The translations under genes were made by a program, and so were the position numbers. Positions 23,195-34,197 of a stretch of 64,000 bases of DNA are shown here, piece after piece. The first letter of the stretch is position 1, and each line of letters begins with the position of its first letter. Where the stretch lies: the NCBI GenBank assembly GCA_002102555.1, contig MCFL01000090.1:31085-95084 (forward strand), in the 5' to 3' direction. A model generated the notes under the pieces. It was not told the DNA's origin. It did not search any database and worked only from the letters and a program-made list of their open reading frames with translations. Origin of the DNA: Catenaria anguillulae PL171 (lineage: Eukaryota > Blastocladiomycota > Blastocladiomycetes > Blastocladiales > Catenariaceae).

Positions 23195-23552
23195 GGTGGC
23201 GGTGACCTGAGCTGGAGATGGACCCACCGGGTGGAGTGGCATGTAATGGCTGTAATGAGTGCATCGAGTCGACGTGGCCGTCTTCGCACATCGCATTAAC
23301 TGTATTAAGGTTAATATCATATGTATGTTTGCTTGCCTGCTTTGAATGCATATGAAGTGGACAACGATAACAAACAAAAACAAGGGAGCCGCCATGTGTT
23401 TATAGCGAGGGCAAACGCAGTATTTACAAGAAGGGAGGCCAAAAACAACAAGTTTGCACAGCACATGCCACCGCCCATTACCAACATTCCCATCACCACA
23501 GCCAAGTCGCCAATCCTCATCTCTTGACCCCGGCCATCTCAGGCTCTCTCGC
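23195..23552. other. Intergenic between array paralogs 6 and 7
   Basis: About 360 bp, somewhat AT-richer than the genes. I see nothing beyond promoter and 3' UTR space. Confidence 0.5.
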
Positions 23553-26123
23553 TCACTCCCGATTCTCACCTCCGCAGCTCCCTCTCCCGATTCGCAACTC
23601 GCACCCATCGGCCGTAATGCTCGCAAGCGTCCCTGCCTTGATTGCCATCCACACCTGCAGCACAAACTGCTTGACGACGGCCTCAGCGTCAAACATAAAC
23701 TCGACTCGGCGTCGTCCATCGACATCCCGGATGCCCATCTTGTCCGGCTCAACCGAGCTTGGCAGCGACCCAAGGATGGTACTAAACACAGTCGATGCGG
23801 GCGTACTCGGGTCAATGCCGCTGATGGAGATATGAAACTGTTTTGCACTTGTTTTGGCTGACGTGGTTGACGCAGCCAACTCGGCCGCGGTCGGCGGTGC
23901 TTGCGCGTCGTCACATCGATGAGACGGAGACGGCGGATCAGAACCGCAAGCGTTGTCATCCAGCTCCACACTTGCCTCTGGCTGTGGATCCAACGACACA
24001 TGTGGCTCCTTGGGCTTCCCAATGTCTAATCTGACTCCTGACAGCGCAACCTTGGCTACACAACCACCCGCATCCTGCTTGATCCACTCGCGGCACCGCT
24101 TGGCATCTGCTTCCGTCACAAACGCCAGCTCAAGCGACCGCACCAGTTCACGACGGTACCCGCCCATTGCGTGAGGCGCAAGGAGTGTTGCACCGGCAAT
24201 TGTCATGTCTTGAGGGACGAGCATGGGAAGGATTCGCGCAAGGTCGAGGTCTGGTCGGAGATTCGACACGTGAAGTCGAAAGTGGTCTGGTGAAGTGTCG
24301 GGCAGATTGGCAAATGAGGACGATGCTATCATATGAAATGACATGGGAGATGCGCGTCAGTCAAGACCAAGTGGGCCAAAAGCCAAGAATATGTCGGAGA
24401 TCGCACATGTTGGAGGCGGTACTGGTCCCAGCGGCAACTTGCTCATTGTCACGGCAACCCTGACATTGGGCGGCAAGAGCTTTGCAACGCGTCCGCCGGC
24501 CACTGCTTCGGATCGGATCCAATCATGCGTTGCTTGCAAATCGTGCTCAGAATCAAAGTCGAAAACAATCGAGCGGCACTGTTCTGACCGGCCAGAGAGC
24601 TGCTGGAGCGGTTGGATCGACATGTCCGTGGGAATGACGCCTGGCGGGACAAGGGCGGCAAACAGTTCGTCGCTCTTGAGATGATGCAGGAGATTGCCGA
24701 CGGTAAGCTGAAACCTTGGAGTGGGCGGATGAGGAGGGGAGGAAGAGGGTGAAAGATGATTTAAAGGCGAGCCAAACGAGGAAAAATCAGATGATAGCGA
24801 AGATATCAGGGTTGAAAGCGAAGAGATGGATGGTGTCGAAGTGGATGCTACGTTGTCAGATGTAGAATCGCATGTGCTTGATGGCGCTGACACAATCGGC
24901 GGCAATGGGCGACTGATGCTGATTCTGAACGTCGGAACAATCACCTTCGCCACCAAGCCACCAGGGTTGGATCGCTTGAGGATCCACGCCCGGCACGCGA
25001 TCGCATCAGCTTCGGAATGAAATGCCAGCTTGACGTCCCGCCCCTGCGGAGTCTGCTCGGTGTGACCGCGTCCGTTGCTCCCAAGTGCCTTGGGAAAACG
25101 GATCGTCGCGCCCGCAAGAATACAGTGACGAGGCACGATGCTAGCGAGAATCTCGGATTTGCTGAGCGACCCAATCACGTTTCGCACAATGAGCCGCCAG
25201 TAGGAATCGTGCGCCTCGGGTAGGTGAGCGGGACGAGTTGGTGATGGTGAAACAGGGTTTGCGGGCTGGTCTTGACTGGTCACAGCCGGGTCTGACTCGC
25301 CATCCTGGTTCAAAAACGCTACCCTCTTGCCCTCTGGCATGAGCTCTTCTGGCGCCATTCCCCGAGGTAGAAAGTACACGGTCACGCTTGGGACCACAAA
25401 CACGCGGTCGAGCAACCTGTTTCCGGCCTCCTTGACCCATGCGTGGAATTCCTTGGCCTGCCTTGCCCTTTGGAACGCAAATGTGGCCGAACGAACCATC
25501 GTACCGTTTGCACCGAGCGGCAACGGCTGGTAGAATGTGGCGCCATTGATTGTCGTGTCGGGCGGGCACACTTTGAGAATGTCGGAATCCGACAGGGTTG
25601 GGACAAGGTCCGATACAAACACGCGGAAGCAGTTGATATCAGCTTCTTGAATGATCGTTGGTGTTGTCAGAGAGACCAATGAAGCGTGAGCGGCGGCAGC
25701 TGATGGAGGCTGCTCGGTCGCGTAATTCTGAGCACCGCCAGGAGCAAGTGGCAAGCATTGAGTGACGGCCGGCGCCGGAGGAGGAAAAGATGCTGCAGGT
25801 GAATTAAACGGTAAAGCCAAAGAAACATGTTCTTGCGTCGTCGCTGATCCAGTCGACCCATTCACCTCATGATGATCGGCCCAGCTGGCCGTGGCGGCCG
25901 GTGTGTCATCCGGCAGTGGAGATGATGAAGGTTCATCGTCCTTCTGCAACTCGTCACCGGCAACCCAGGCAAACCTCAGGTTGAGGTCCAAGATGTTGAG
26001 CGCGAGATCGTCGAAGGCTCTGCGCGCGAGCTTGAGCACACGCTCGAGGTCCGGGCACCGTTGTGTCGGCGGTAGGATCACGAGCACGGGGGATTTCGTG
26101 CTTATAATCGAGGTGGCCAACAT
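23553..26123 (-). CDS. Array paralog 7: modular RRM-like repeat protein (N-a-b-c-d-C)
   Basis: Exons 26123-24407 and 24325-23553 give 829 residues. The 81-bp phase-1 intron runs from GTGCGA to ATGATAG and contains a good branch-point-like CTGAC. It shows the plain module order: N-terminal (KSPVLVILPPTQRCPDLERV); type a (CFRVFVSDLVPTLSDSDIL); type b (WRLIVRNVIGSLSKSEIL); type c (FQLTVGNLLHHLKSDEL); type d (FRLHVSNLRPDLDLARIL); C-terminal (FHISISGIDPSTPASTVFST). Here the intron separates modules c and d, a different place from paralogs 3, 4 and 8. The start at 26123 (MLATSIIST) is chosen by alignment with sisters. Confidence 0.85.
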
Positions 26124-26274
26124 TTCGGTTGTGATTTGTGAGTCACAGAGGATTGCATGGGGTCGTTGGAAGTTGCACGATAATAAACATACATGGCAGA
26201 GCTGACCGGACAATACAATGTATCGATTGATATCCTTCGTAATCGAACACGATCACTGCTCACACGCTCTTATC

Positions 26275-26907
26275 CCCACTTCAGCTCGGCGCCCTCGGCC
26301 GTGATCCCAGCGTACGTCCCGGCCTTGATCCGTATCCACACTTGCCTCGCAAACTGCTTGGCCTCTGCCTCTGTACGTACCAAATGTGAACAATGAAACC
26401 CCTCGCCGCCCGTTCTCATGCCGGACGCCCACGCGCAGGTTCAACAGGGCTCGACCAGGATCCAAAAATGGGGCCGAAAACTGCGGCAACAGACTGCGTC
26501 GGTTCGATGCCGTCGATGGAAACGTCATGTTCTGGTTCTTGCGTCCGGTCCGGCGAACAGCGCGACGAGGGCGAGCCTAGCGAAGCTTCCGTTGAGTACG
26601 TTCGTGATGAATCGTCTGCGCTGAGCGTGGGAGAGAACGGCGAAAGTGAGAATAGCGGCGAGTAAGGCCGGATCAGTAGCTTGAACATGGAAGGGGCGGG
26701 TTCGTTTGTGCGTTTGTGTCGAGTGGGATAGAACGCGGCATATGGTGCAAAAAATCTTCGCTTGCTTCCAGCCTTTCAGGCGACTGCCTCCACGGCACAG
26801 TTCGCCGACCTGTCCATCTTACGAGGGCACTGGTGTCAGGGCGGCAGGATCACGAGCACGGGCGACTTTGATGAGGCAGCCAGTGGACCGGAGGCGGTGG
26901 CGGTCAT
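26275..26907 (-). pseudogene. Array-family remnant, N-terminus and frameshifted C-terminal module
   Basis: At 26907 the minus strand begins a typical family start (ATGACCGCCACC) and encodes KSPVLVILPP followed at once by a stop. No internal modules remain. Further along (about 26540-26275) lies a C-terminal module split over two frames: HDVSIDGIEPTQSVAAVF in one, RVGVRHENGRRG in the next. It keeps the relative order of the family's first and last modules and lies directly upstream of paralog 7. A large internal deletion plus a frameshift is inferred. Confidence 0.75.
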
Positions 26908-27205
26908 GGTGTGTGAACGTTGGGTCTACAGGGTCAAAGCCAAAGAGGCATCGATCAATACTGTTTTCATGGGGTGATGCCGCGGGAATACGTTGCCTGG
27001 CGTCCTTTCACTTTTTTATTGCCATACCCCTCTCATGAATGCAAATCGATGTCGAACATTGATCCCGATCGATCGGCGAACCCTGATGGCCGTGTCCATG
27101 ACAAGTCCACTGGATGTCCAACCGCTACACCTCGGTTCCCGTGCAACGGCCACAGTCTGAAAGCAGATGATCACGCTCAAAAATCTTAAACATCTATACA
27201 AATGA

Positions 27206-30200
27206 CTACACACTCCCCCTGCCAATCCTCAACTCTGCTCCCTCGGCCGCAACACTGGCAAACACGCCATCCTGGATCGCGATCCACGCCTGCAACACAA
27301 ACTGCTTGGCATCCGACTCTGAATCAAACACAAACTCTGCCCCGCGTTGGCCTTCCATGTTCCTGATTCCCATGCGTGCTGGCTCAGCAGCCGGGCCAGT
27401 GAGCGCGCCAAGAATGGTACCAAAAACAGTTGACACGGGCTTCACCGGATCAATCCCGTTGATGCAAATGCGGAACTGCTTGGATTTCGTGACCGTCGAG
27501 GAAGACGAGTGAGTCGTGGACTCGCCAGTCGACGAGGCCGCCGTAGTCGTTGATGCGAGCGAGGGCGAACGCAACTGTGCCTGGTCGACAGACGGCGACC
27601 TTTGAGGGGTGGCTGGATGATGCACGCCAGCTTGCTCATCGGAAAGCAAAGCATACGGATTTCCCACCAGCGCAGGGTTGCGAGGCTCGGATGGGCCCGG
27701 GTCAGATACCATGGGATCCATGGGATTGCCAACGACAATCTTTGCACCGGGCAACACCACCTTGGCCACGGTGCCGCCCATGTCCTTTTTGATCCATTCT
27801 TGGCACCGCTTTGCGTCGGATTCGGTCATGAACGCAAACTTGAGGGAACGCACGAGCTCACGGCGGGATCCGCCCATGGGTCGCGGAGAGAAGAGGGATG
27901 CACCAACAAGCTTCACGTCGCGCGGTACCAAGACGGAAACGATTTGCGCGAGCTCGAGATCGGGTTTCAAGTTTGATACGTGAAGACGGTAGCGATCTGG
28001 AGATGCTTCGGGCAAAGAAGTTGAGGATGCGACGTTGAGCGGCGTGAAGTGTGCAGGTGAAGCAATGGGCTTGGTCAAAGTTGAGTTCTGTTGAGGTACA
28101 TCCTCCGTTGGATCCACGGCCCCAGGTTTGCACATATTGCACACGAGCTTGACTCCAGGCAAAAACAGTCGACCAAGTCGCCCACCAGGAACAGCTTGTG
28201 CACGGACCCAGTTGTGCGCTGCTTCAAGTTGCTGCTCGGATTCATATGCAAACGTGACATAGAGAACAAGCTCTGGGCGGCCAGAGAGCTGCACAGGTGG
28301 TCGAACCGTCATGCCCACAGGCAACATGCCGGGTGGAATGAGGGCGGCCTCGAGCTGAGCCTTGGTAAGATGTTCGAGCAAGTTGCCAACAATGAGACGG
28401 TAAGGGGCAAGTGCGTCGACTTCAGGGAGGTTGCTCGTGCTCGGGCCAGTCGACGGAGACGGGTCTGGGCTTGGGCCGGGCGCAGATTTGATGGGAAACA
28501 GAGCTATACCGACAGCTGAGTGTGAGAAGCCTGGTCAAAAAGTGAGTAGCGGAACACAAGATGAGAAACGTGCGACTCGATCCCGCAGCGGGTTTGTAAA
28601 CACACGCAATAATCTTTACGTTAGGCGGCATCAACTTGGCCACACAGCCGCCAGGAACCGCCTCGGCGCGAATCCAATCATGCGTCACTTGTACGTCTCG
28701 CTCGGAAGAAAACTCAAACAAGACAAAACTGCACTTTTCCGTTCGACCCGAGAGTTGCTCCTGCGGCATGAGCGACATGCCGACAGGCGAAATGCCTGGC
28801 GGAATCAAACCGGCGAGCATTTCCTCTTTTGAGAGGTGTTCATTGAGGTTGCCCACCCTGAGACGATATGGAGCGGTCGAGTCGGCTTGGCGCAAGTTGG
28901 TAGCAAGCAGCTGGGACAAAGTGAGTTGAATTGGAGACGCAGTTGCCGCGGCAGTTTTTGACGAGGTATCGACGGCTTGAGCTTGTGCAGCAGTGCCCGA
29001 AACGATCATTGGTCGACACGGTACCGGCAGAGCAATCTTGCCCGTTGGGATCACAATCCTGGCAACCCACCCACCTGGCTCGGCCTGCTTTTTGATCCAC
29101 GCATGACACGCACTCGCATCCACCTCGGACTGGAACGCCAACTTGATATCCCGCACGATTTCAGGCCGCCCGTCGCCAAGCGGCTTGGGATCCCGAATCG
29201 TTGCACCTGCAAGTGTAATGCCTTGAGGAACAATGTTGGCGAGGATCTGCTTCTTGGTCAACGATCCAATGAGGTTTCCAACAATGAAGCGCCAGCAACC
29301 GTCGTCGGCCTCGGGCAAGTCGTCCGGCACTCCAGAAGTTCGCGGGACCACCGTCAACGATGCTGCATCCAATGCAAAGGGCAGGTCCGCATCGCTACCG
29401 TAAAACGCTGCCTTTTTCTTGTCATCCATCATGTCCTCGGGTGACATGCCTTGAGCAAGAAAGTACGTCGACACCACCTTTGCGGCGGCCTTGCCTGTCA
29501 GTAGCCCTGTCGACGTTGCCTGCTTGATCCAATCCAAATACTCTTTTGCATGTTTTGCCTTGGCAAACGCCAACGTGGCCGATCGGACCAGCGACTTTTT
29601 CGGCCCAATCGGGCGTGCCGGATGAAACGTAGCGCCAATGATTTTGATGTCGTCGGGGCATATGGTAAAGATTTCGGCATCCGTCAAGGTCGGCGACAGG
29701 TCAGTTAGAAACACTCGGAAGCAGGTGAGTTCGGCTTCCTTGATGCGCACTTTCCCGGCAGACGCACAGGCAGGAGCCGGCGTCGGCACAGGCACGGGCA
29801 CTGGTGGAGATTGATGCAATACAGGCACTGGCTTGAGCGATTCGGTGGCCGCGGGATACGACACGGACGAGTTAGGCAAAGACAAGTTCGGGGCCGGATG
29901 TGCGTCGATTCGAGGGGTTGGAATAGCTGGCATGGCCGACATGACCGGCAGTGGTTCGACGGCCGGGTTCGAATTCGACGGTGGTGTAACGGCATCATCG
30001 ACAAGCTCATCGCCCGACACCCACGCAAACCTCAGGTTGAGGTCCAAAATGTTGAGAGATAGGTCGTCAAAGGCCTTGCGCGCAAGCTTGAGCACACGGT
30101 CCAAGTCGGGGTACTTGTGCGTGGGCGGCAATATCACGAGCACGGGAGATTTGGTCGTGGTGGCGGCGAGCGAGCTGGCAGCGGCGTGGCCATGGCCGAG

Positions 30201-30296
30201 ACTGGAGCTGGGGCTACTCCAGGCGAGGTGCTGAGGCCACATGGTCCCATTTGCCTCTTGCGCAGAATCCGCGATTGCTTGATAGTATGAATGCAT
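27206..30296 (-). CDS. Array paralog 8: modular RRM-like repeat protein (N-a-b-c-c-d-C)
   Basis: Exon 1 (30296 to about 28577) encodes the N-terminal module (KSPVLVILPPTHKYPDLDRV), type a (CFRVFLTDLSPTLTDAEIF), type b (WRFIVGNLIGSLTKKQIL) and type c (YRLRVGNLNEHLSKEEM). Exon 2 (about 28503-27206) encodes a second type c (YRLIVGNLLEHLTKAQL), type d (YRLHVSNLKPDLELAQIV) and the C-terminal module (FRICINGIDPVKPVSTVFGT...ELRIGRG). The intron lies between the two c modules. A phase-1 junction of 73 bp (28576-28504) keeps the frame and gives about 1005 residues, but its donor (GTCGCA) is weak and nearby alternatives exist. The start could also be 30242, which has a better context (ACCATG). Confidence 0.8.
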
Positions 30297-30710
30297 GAAG
30301 AAAGACCAGGTGTTTGGCGCACAACGGTCCAGCGGAGCGAATCTTGAGCAAGTCGGCGGCCGCGGGTCCTTCTGCCACGCATCCGCGTCATCGCGCGGCG
30401 ACCGGCGACGTCGGCGGAAGTGGCGGTGGCGAGATCATCATTGTGGCATTGACGCGTTTTGTCCACATCTTGTCCACCCCAACCACTGGCAGGGGTACTA
30501 AACTGTCTGCTATGAGCAATGAAATGGAATCGATAAGTGAATACGGCAATCGGGACACGACAGTGACGGCGGATTTTTGCTCCACATGCTTGCCACGCAA
30601 TACGCAATGAAAACATCCGTTTCCGAACTGACCGAATCTATTGAGGCATTAAAAATCCACTGGCAAAGATCATTCACACACCAAAACCACAACGCCAGCA
30701 CGAGCGAACA
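30297..30710. other. Intergenic between array paralogs 8 and 9
   Basis: About 410 bp. No trace of the C-terminal module missing from paralog 9 and no other coding relic is visible. Confidence 0.5.
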
Positions 30711-32561
30711 CTATTCCATTGGCGCCATGGGATTGCCCACCGTGACCTTTGCCCCCTTGACGACAATCCTGGCCACCGCGCCGGTTTGATCCTTCTTGAT
30801 CCAATCAACACACTTTTTCGCCTCCATTTCCGTGGCAAATGCCAGCTTGAGCGACCGCACAAGCACGTCGCGCTTGGACCCGGACAGCGGCCGCGGCGTA
30901 AACATGGACACGCCCAGCACCGTGACGCCCTTTGGCGGCACTAACGCGGCCAGAATTTGCGGCACATCGACTGTTGGGAGCAGGTTGGAGATGTGCAAAC
31001 GGAATGCCGACGGCGATGCTTCTGGGAAATCCGACGAACCCGCGGCCGCGGCCGCGGCTGCGGGTGCACTGTGTGCCACAGGTCCCGGCACGGCCAGAGT
31101 CGGAGCAACAGGCGCCTTGACCTTGACTGGCGGTGCCACGCCAGACATGCTCACGACCAGCTTAGTCCTCGGTGCAATCATGTCGGGAACCCTGCCGCGT
31201 TGCTCCTTGACGTGCTCGTGCACTTGGTCCATGTCGTCCTTTGTCGCAAACTCGAGCAGCACGCGCCGCACACTGTCCTCGCGCCCAACGAGTTGTTGCA
31301 AAGGTGCCAGCGTCAAGCCAACGGGACGGATGCCGCGCGGGAGGAGGCCAGACAGAAGTTGCGATGGGGTTATGTCTGGGAGTAGGTTGCCAATCGTAAC
31401 CCTGTAGGCGGCCTTGGGATTGGCTTCGGGCAGTGGCGAGGAAGCAGCTGGATCAGGCGTGTTCGCCGAGACGGAGGATGGGCGAGGGATGGACGTGGGT
31501 GTGGGCGTCGCCGTGGGAGACGGGCGATACATGGGCGCAAACGGGTTGAGTGGACTGCGGCTGCTCGTCACAGATGCCTGATCGGCAACAACGGCAATGG
31601 GTGCCTGCACAACGGGCACTGACTCGTTCACGGTCGTCGGCGGCGACTGCAGCGTTGCGCCCGCAGAAGGTCGGATCAGGTTTCCAACATGCACCTTAGT
31701 TCCTGGCGCAACCATGCCGTACACCACGCCGCCCTTTTCTGCCTCTTGCTTGACCCACGCGTGGCACGCATGCGCGTCGTCTTCGTCCGCAAACGCCAAC
31801 TTGACATAGCGCACGAGTGGGCCAGACTTTCCTGGCCCGGCGGGCACGGGCGAGTGGAATGTGGCGCCCGTGAGCGAAACGCCGCGCGGCACAATGGTGG
31901 CGAGGATTTCGGCGGAAGAAAGTGTGCCGTTGAGATTGCCCACAATCAGGCGCCAGTTTGCCGGGTGGGCGTCGGGCAATGGTCCGGACGGCACGAGTGT
32001 CGAAGCGGCGGCGGCGACGGGTTGAGCAGGCTGGCGAGTCGGAGGGGTCCAATCGTCGGTTGTTTGGTCCTTTGAGGAAGCAACACTGGTGGGTCTGGCA
32101 GGTGAAGGCTGCGGGGTCGGGTGAATCGTGTGTTGCATCACGACCGCGGGGGCGGCGGTGGCAGAGCCGGATTGAGCGGCGATGTCGGTAACACGAGGAT
32201 GGTCTTGCGGGTGCGTGTGCCCATTCTGGTTTTGCACTGCCCACGGGTCATGGTTGTGGTCGTTGGCGGGTTGTTGAGGTGGCTCTTGCAGCGAGGCCGT
32301 CGCCATCTTGGAGGAACAAGTTTCGGCTTGGCCATGGCCGTGCCCATCGGCAGCGGCGTCGGCGGCGTCGGCAGGCAGCAGCTCAAGGCTCGATACGGTC
32401 TCAAACTGGACATTGAGGTCGGCAATGGACAGGGACACATTGCCAAAAGCCTTGCGGGCGAGGCCGAGGACCTTACCGAGGTCGGCACACTTGTGGGCCG
32501 GCGGCAGGACGACGAGCACGGGCGACTTGAGAGGGGTCATGGTCATGGTCATGGCTGGCAT
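30711..32561 (-). CDS. Array paralog 9: modular RRM-like repeat protein without C-terminal module (N-b-c-d)
   Basis: An intronless frame of 616 residues from the ATG at 32561 (MPAMTMTMTPLKSPVLV). The N-terminal module is more diverged than usual (VLVVLPPAHKCADLGKVLGL). Then come a His/Gln-rich linker, type b (WRLIVGNLNGTLSSAEIL), type c (YRVTIGNLLPDITPSQL) and type d (FRLHISNLLPTVDVPQIL). It stops at VGNPMAPME, the same position as paralog 5, with no C-terminal module. This is the outermost minus-strand copy of the array. The frame is open upstream to 32789, but that part shows no similarity to sisters. Confidence 0.86.
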   Translation of the reverse strand: MPAMTMTMTPLKSPVLVVLPPAHKCADLGKVLGLARKAFGNVSLSIADLNVQFETVSSLELLPADAADAAADGHGHGQAETCSSKMATASLQEPPQQPANDHNHDPWAVQNQNGHTHPQDHPRVTDIAAQSGSATAAPAVVMQHTIHPTPQPSPARPTSVASSKDQTTDDWTPPTRQPAQPVAAAASTLVPSGPLPDAHPANWRLIVGNLNGTLSSAEILATIVPRGVSLTGATFHSPVPAGPGKSGPLVRYVKLAFADEDDAHACHAWVKQEAEKGGVVYGMVAPGTKVHVGNLIRPSAGATLQSPPTTVNESVPVVQAPIAVVADQASVTSSRSPLNPFAPMYRPSPTATPTPTSIPRPSSVSANTPDPAASSPLPEANPKAAYRVTIGNLLPDITPSQLLSGLLPRGIRPVGLTLAPLQQLVGREDSVRRVLLEFATKDDMDQVHEHVKEQRGRVPDMIAPRTKLVVSMSGVAPPVKVKAPVAPTLAVPGPVAHSAPAAAAAAAGSSDFPEASPSAFRLHISNLLPTVDVPQILAALVPPKGVTVLGVSMFTPRPLSGSKRDVLVRSLKLAFATEMEAKKCVDWIKKDQTGAVARIVVKGAKVTVGNPMAPME

Positions 32562-33453
32562 GTGGTGGCCAGTGGTGGTTGAGCATCTTATCGTAGCTTG
32601 CGGTATCGTAAATAATGGCCGTCGTAATGGCTGTCGTAATGGTGTCTCGCAGTCTCGCAGTCTCTGCTGCCCAGCTCCACTGTGATCAGTTTTTCTGATC
32701 CTGATCGGATTAGATCGGCGGCCTTCGTTGGTTTGCTTGTTGACAGCAGACACCCACGCGCCCAGCTCCAGTGCTGCAAACATGGACATTGTATTTACTC
32801 TGTTGCCGTTTGGGCGGTCGAGATTGATCCCTTATAAGACGACCAGCGGTTCATGGACATTACAAGCGCCGCCGGGCACATAAGTATTTGTGCTGGACTG
32901 GATTGTGGTCAATGTTGAGCGGCCAGCACACTTGATCGCTGCACTGGATTTGGTGAGTAAGAATGGTATCAAGGACGTGATTGACCTGGCGGACTGGATC
33001 TGGATCGCAGCTCGGATTTACATCTACAGTCGTACTGGATGCACAATCAGCGGCCGGTAATGCGTCAATAATGTTGTGGAATGGTGGGAGCACAGTCACA
33101 CGTACTTATATCTCGATTTTTGCGCTGCATACGGACCATTCGCTACTTTCAATCCTGCACTGTCCGAACGAGCGACATTGTCACACTGGCCTCGTTTTGG
33201 CCGTGCGGGGTGTGAATTATGGGCTTGTAAGATACAAGTTCAACTCAACCACGAGCTGGTTTGATGGTGCAAGTGACGCACTCTTCACAGCAACCGGATT
33301 TCGACTGGCTCAAGTCTCACGCGATCTTTGTAATTTAGCGATGACCTTGGACACTTTCAGCAAGCAAAGAGGCATTTGGGCCATTATTGATTGTCAAAGG
33401 TACATTAGCGCCACACGATAAAGCTCCACGCATTCACATCCGCCGTCAATCTG
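32562..33453. other. Intergenic, no gene recognised
   Basis: Nearly 900 bp at the right edge of the array. A plus-strand frame, 32981-33421 (146 codons), has no recognisable motif and a biased composition typical of chance ORFs. A TATAAG on the minus strand near 32832 may serve paralog 9 but lies about 270 bp from its start codon. Confidence 0.4.
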
Positions 33454-34197
33454 TCAGCTCCTGAGACCGACAAGGGACAAGAGCACATCCTTGACCTTTG
33501 CCTTATCGGACCTGTGCACCTCTTGACTGGTCTGCTTGACAATTGCATCATGGTCGAGCGTTTCCGCCAGCGGCGCCCACGGCATGCTCACACTGGGCAA
33601 TCCTTGTGCTTGAGCATACACCCAGTTGTACATGCGGTTCGCAAACAAGACACTCTCCTTGAACGTCAAGGACACGGCCCGCCCGTTCTTACGCATGGCT
33701 GCCGGTGACGCCGGGCCCAAGCGAACGGAATCGTGCGTCCCGCCGAGTCCCGCGGGACCATGGAATGTGAATTCCACGAGCAAAGCCCCAAGTGGCAAAG
33801 TGCCTGTGCGGCCGTCGACGCCATCACGTGAAACGGGTGAGGTGACTTGGTGACATGGCTCGAGCGCGACAACGTCGTAGATGGAAATGTGGACGCGGTC
33901 CTTGGAGCTTTTGCCGCTGCCGCTGAAGTGTGGGGTGGCGACGACCTGGCAATGGAATCCGGCGGTACCGAGCGGGGACAGTGCAGGAGCCGGTGTGACC
34001 AATTCGGCGAATGTTTCGGGCGCGAGAGGCGCTTGGAACGGCTTGGACGAGACAGTCAGTGGCATTCTGGATTGATAGTCTGGTAGTTGTAATTGTTTGC
34101 GGAAGGAGGAGAGGTCTTGCAGCAGGGATCCCACAAGCTTGCTGCTGGTAGGTACTTGTGTCAGGCATCGTGTGTACATCGGCGTCGAGGAACCCAT
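33454..34197 (-). CDS. Unknown protein, possible distant relative of the array family
   Basis: A single frame of 247 residues. The central part (about residues 100-200) reads DRVHISIYDVV, then LLVEFTFHGPAGLGG, then GRAVSLTFKESVLFANRMYN followed by WVYAQAQG. This order of a VHISI strand, an FxFxxPxGLG strand and an SLTF strand running into a helix ending in W matches the strand-helix plan of the array's modules, but identity is low. One such module would stand alone here, without the N-terminal VLVILPP module. The start at 34197 is the first Met; an unrecognised upstream exon is possible. It lies about 0.9 kb beyond paralog 9 on the same strand. Confidence 0.55.
   Translation of the reverse strand: MGSSTPMYTRCLTQVPTSSKLVGSLLQDLSSFRKQLQLPDYQSRMPLTVSSKPFQAPLAPETFAELVTPAPALSPLGTAGFHCQVVATPHFSGSGKSSKDRVHISIYDVVALEPCHQVTSPVSRDGVDGRTGTLPLGALLVEFTFHGPAGLGGTHDSVRLGPASPAAMRKNGRAVSLTFKESVLFANRMYNWVYAQAQGLPSVSMPWAPLAETLDHDAIVKQTSQEVHRSDKAKVKDVLLSLVGLRS

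Noticed and set aside
23195-24022. N-terminal extension of array paralog 6 (frame open to 24022)
   Set aside because: It is antisense to the conserved C-terminal and type-d coding sequence of paralog 7, and the family start (MTTASTKSP) lies at 23194.
14230-26907. Array relics as retroposed copies
   Set aside because: They lie in line with the array in the same orientation, lack poly-A tails and are joined by internal deletion, which fits recombination better.
4699-32561. CRISPR array or satellite interpretation of the repeated DNA
   Set aside because: Repeats are 270-bp coding modules with variable linkers inside genes, not short identical repeats with uniform spacers.
32981-33421. 146-codon plus-strand ORF
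   Set aside because: No motif, no similarity to neighbours, composition expected by chance.
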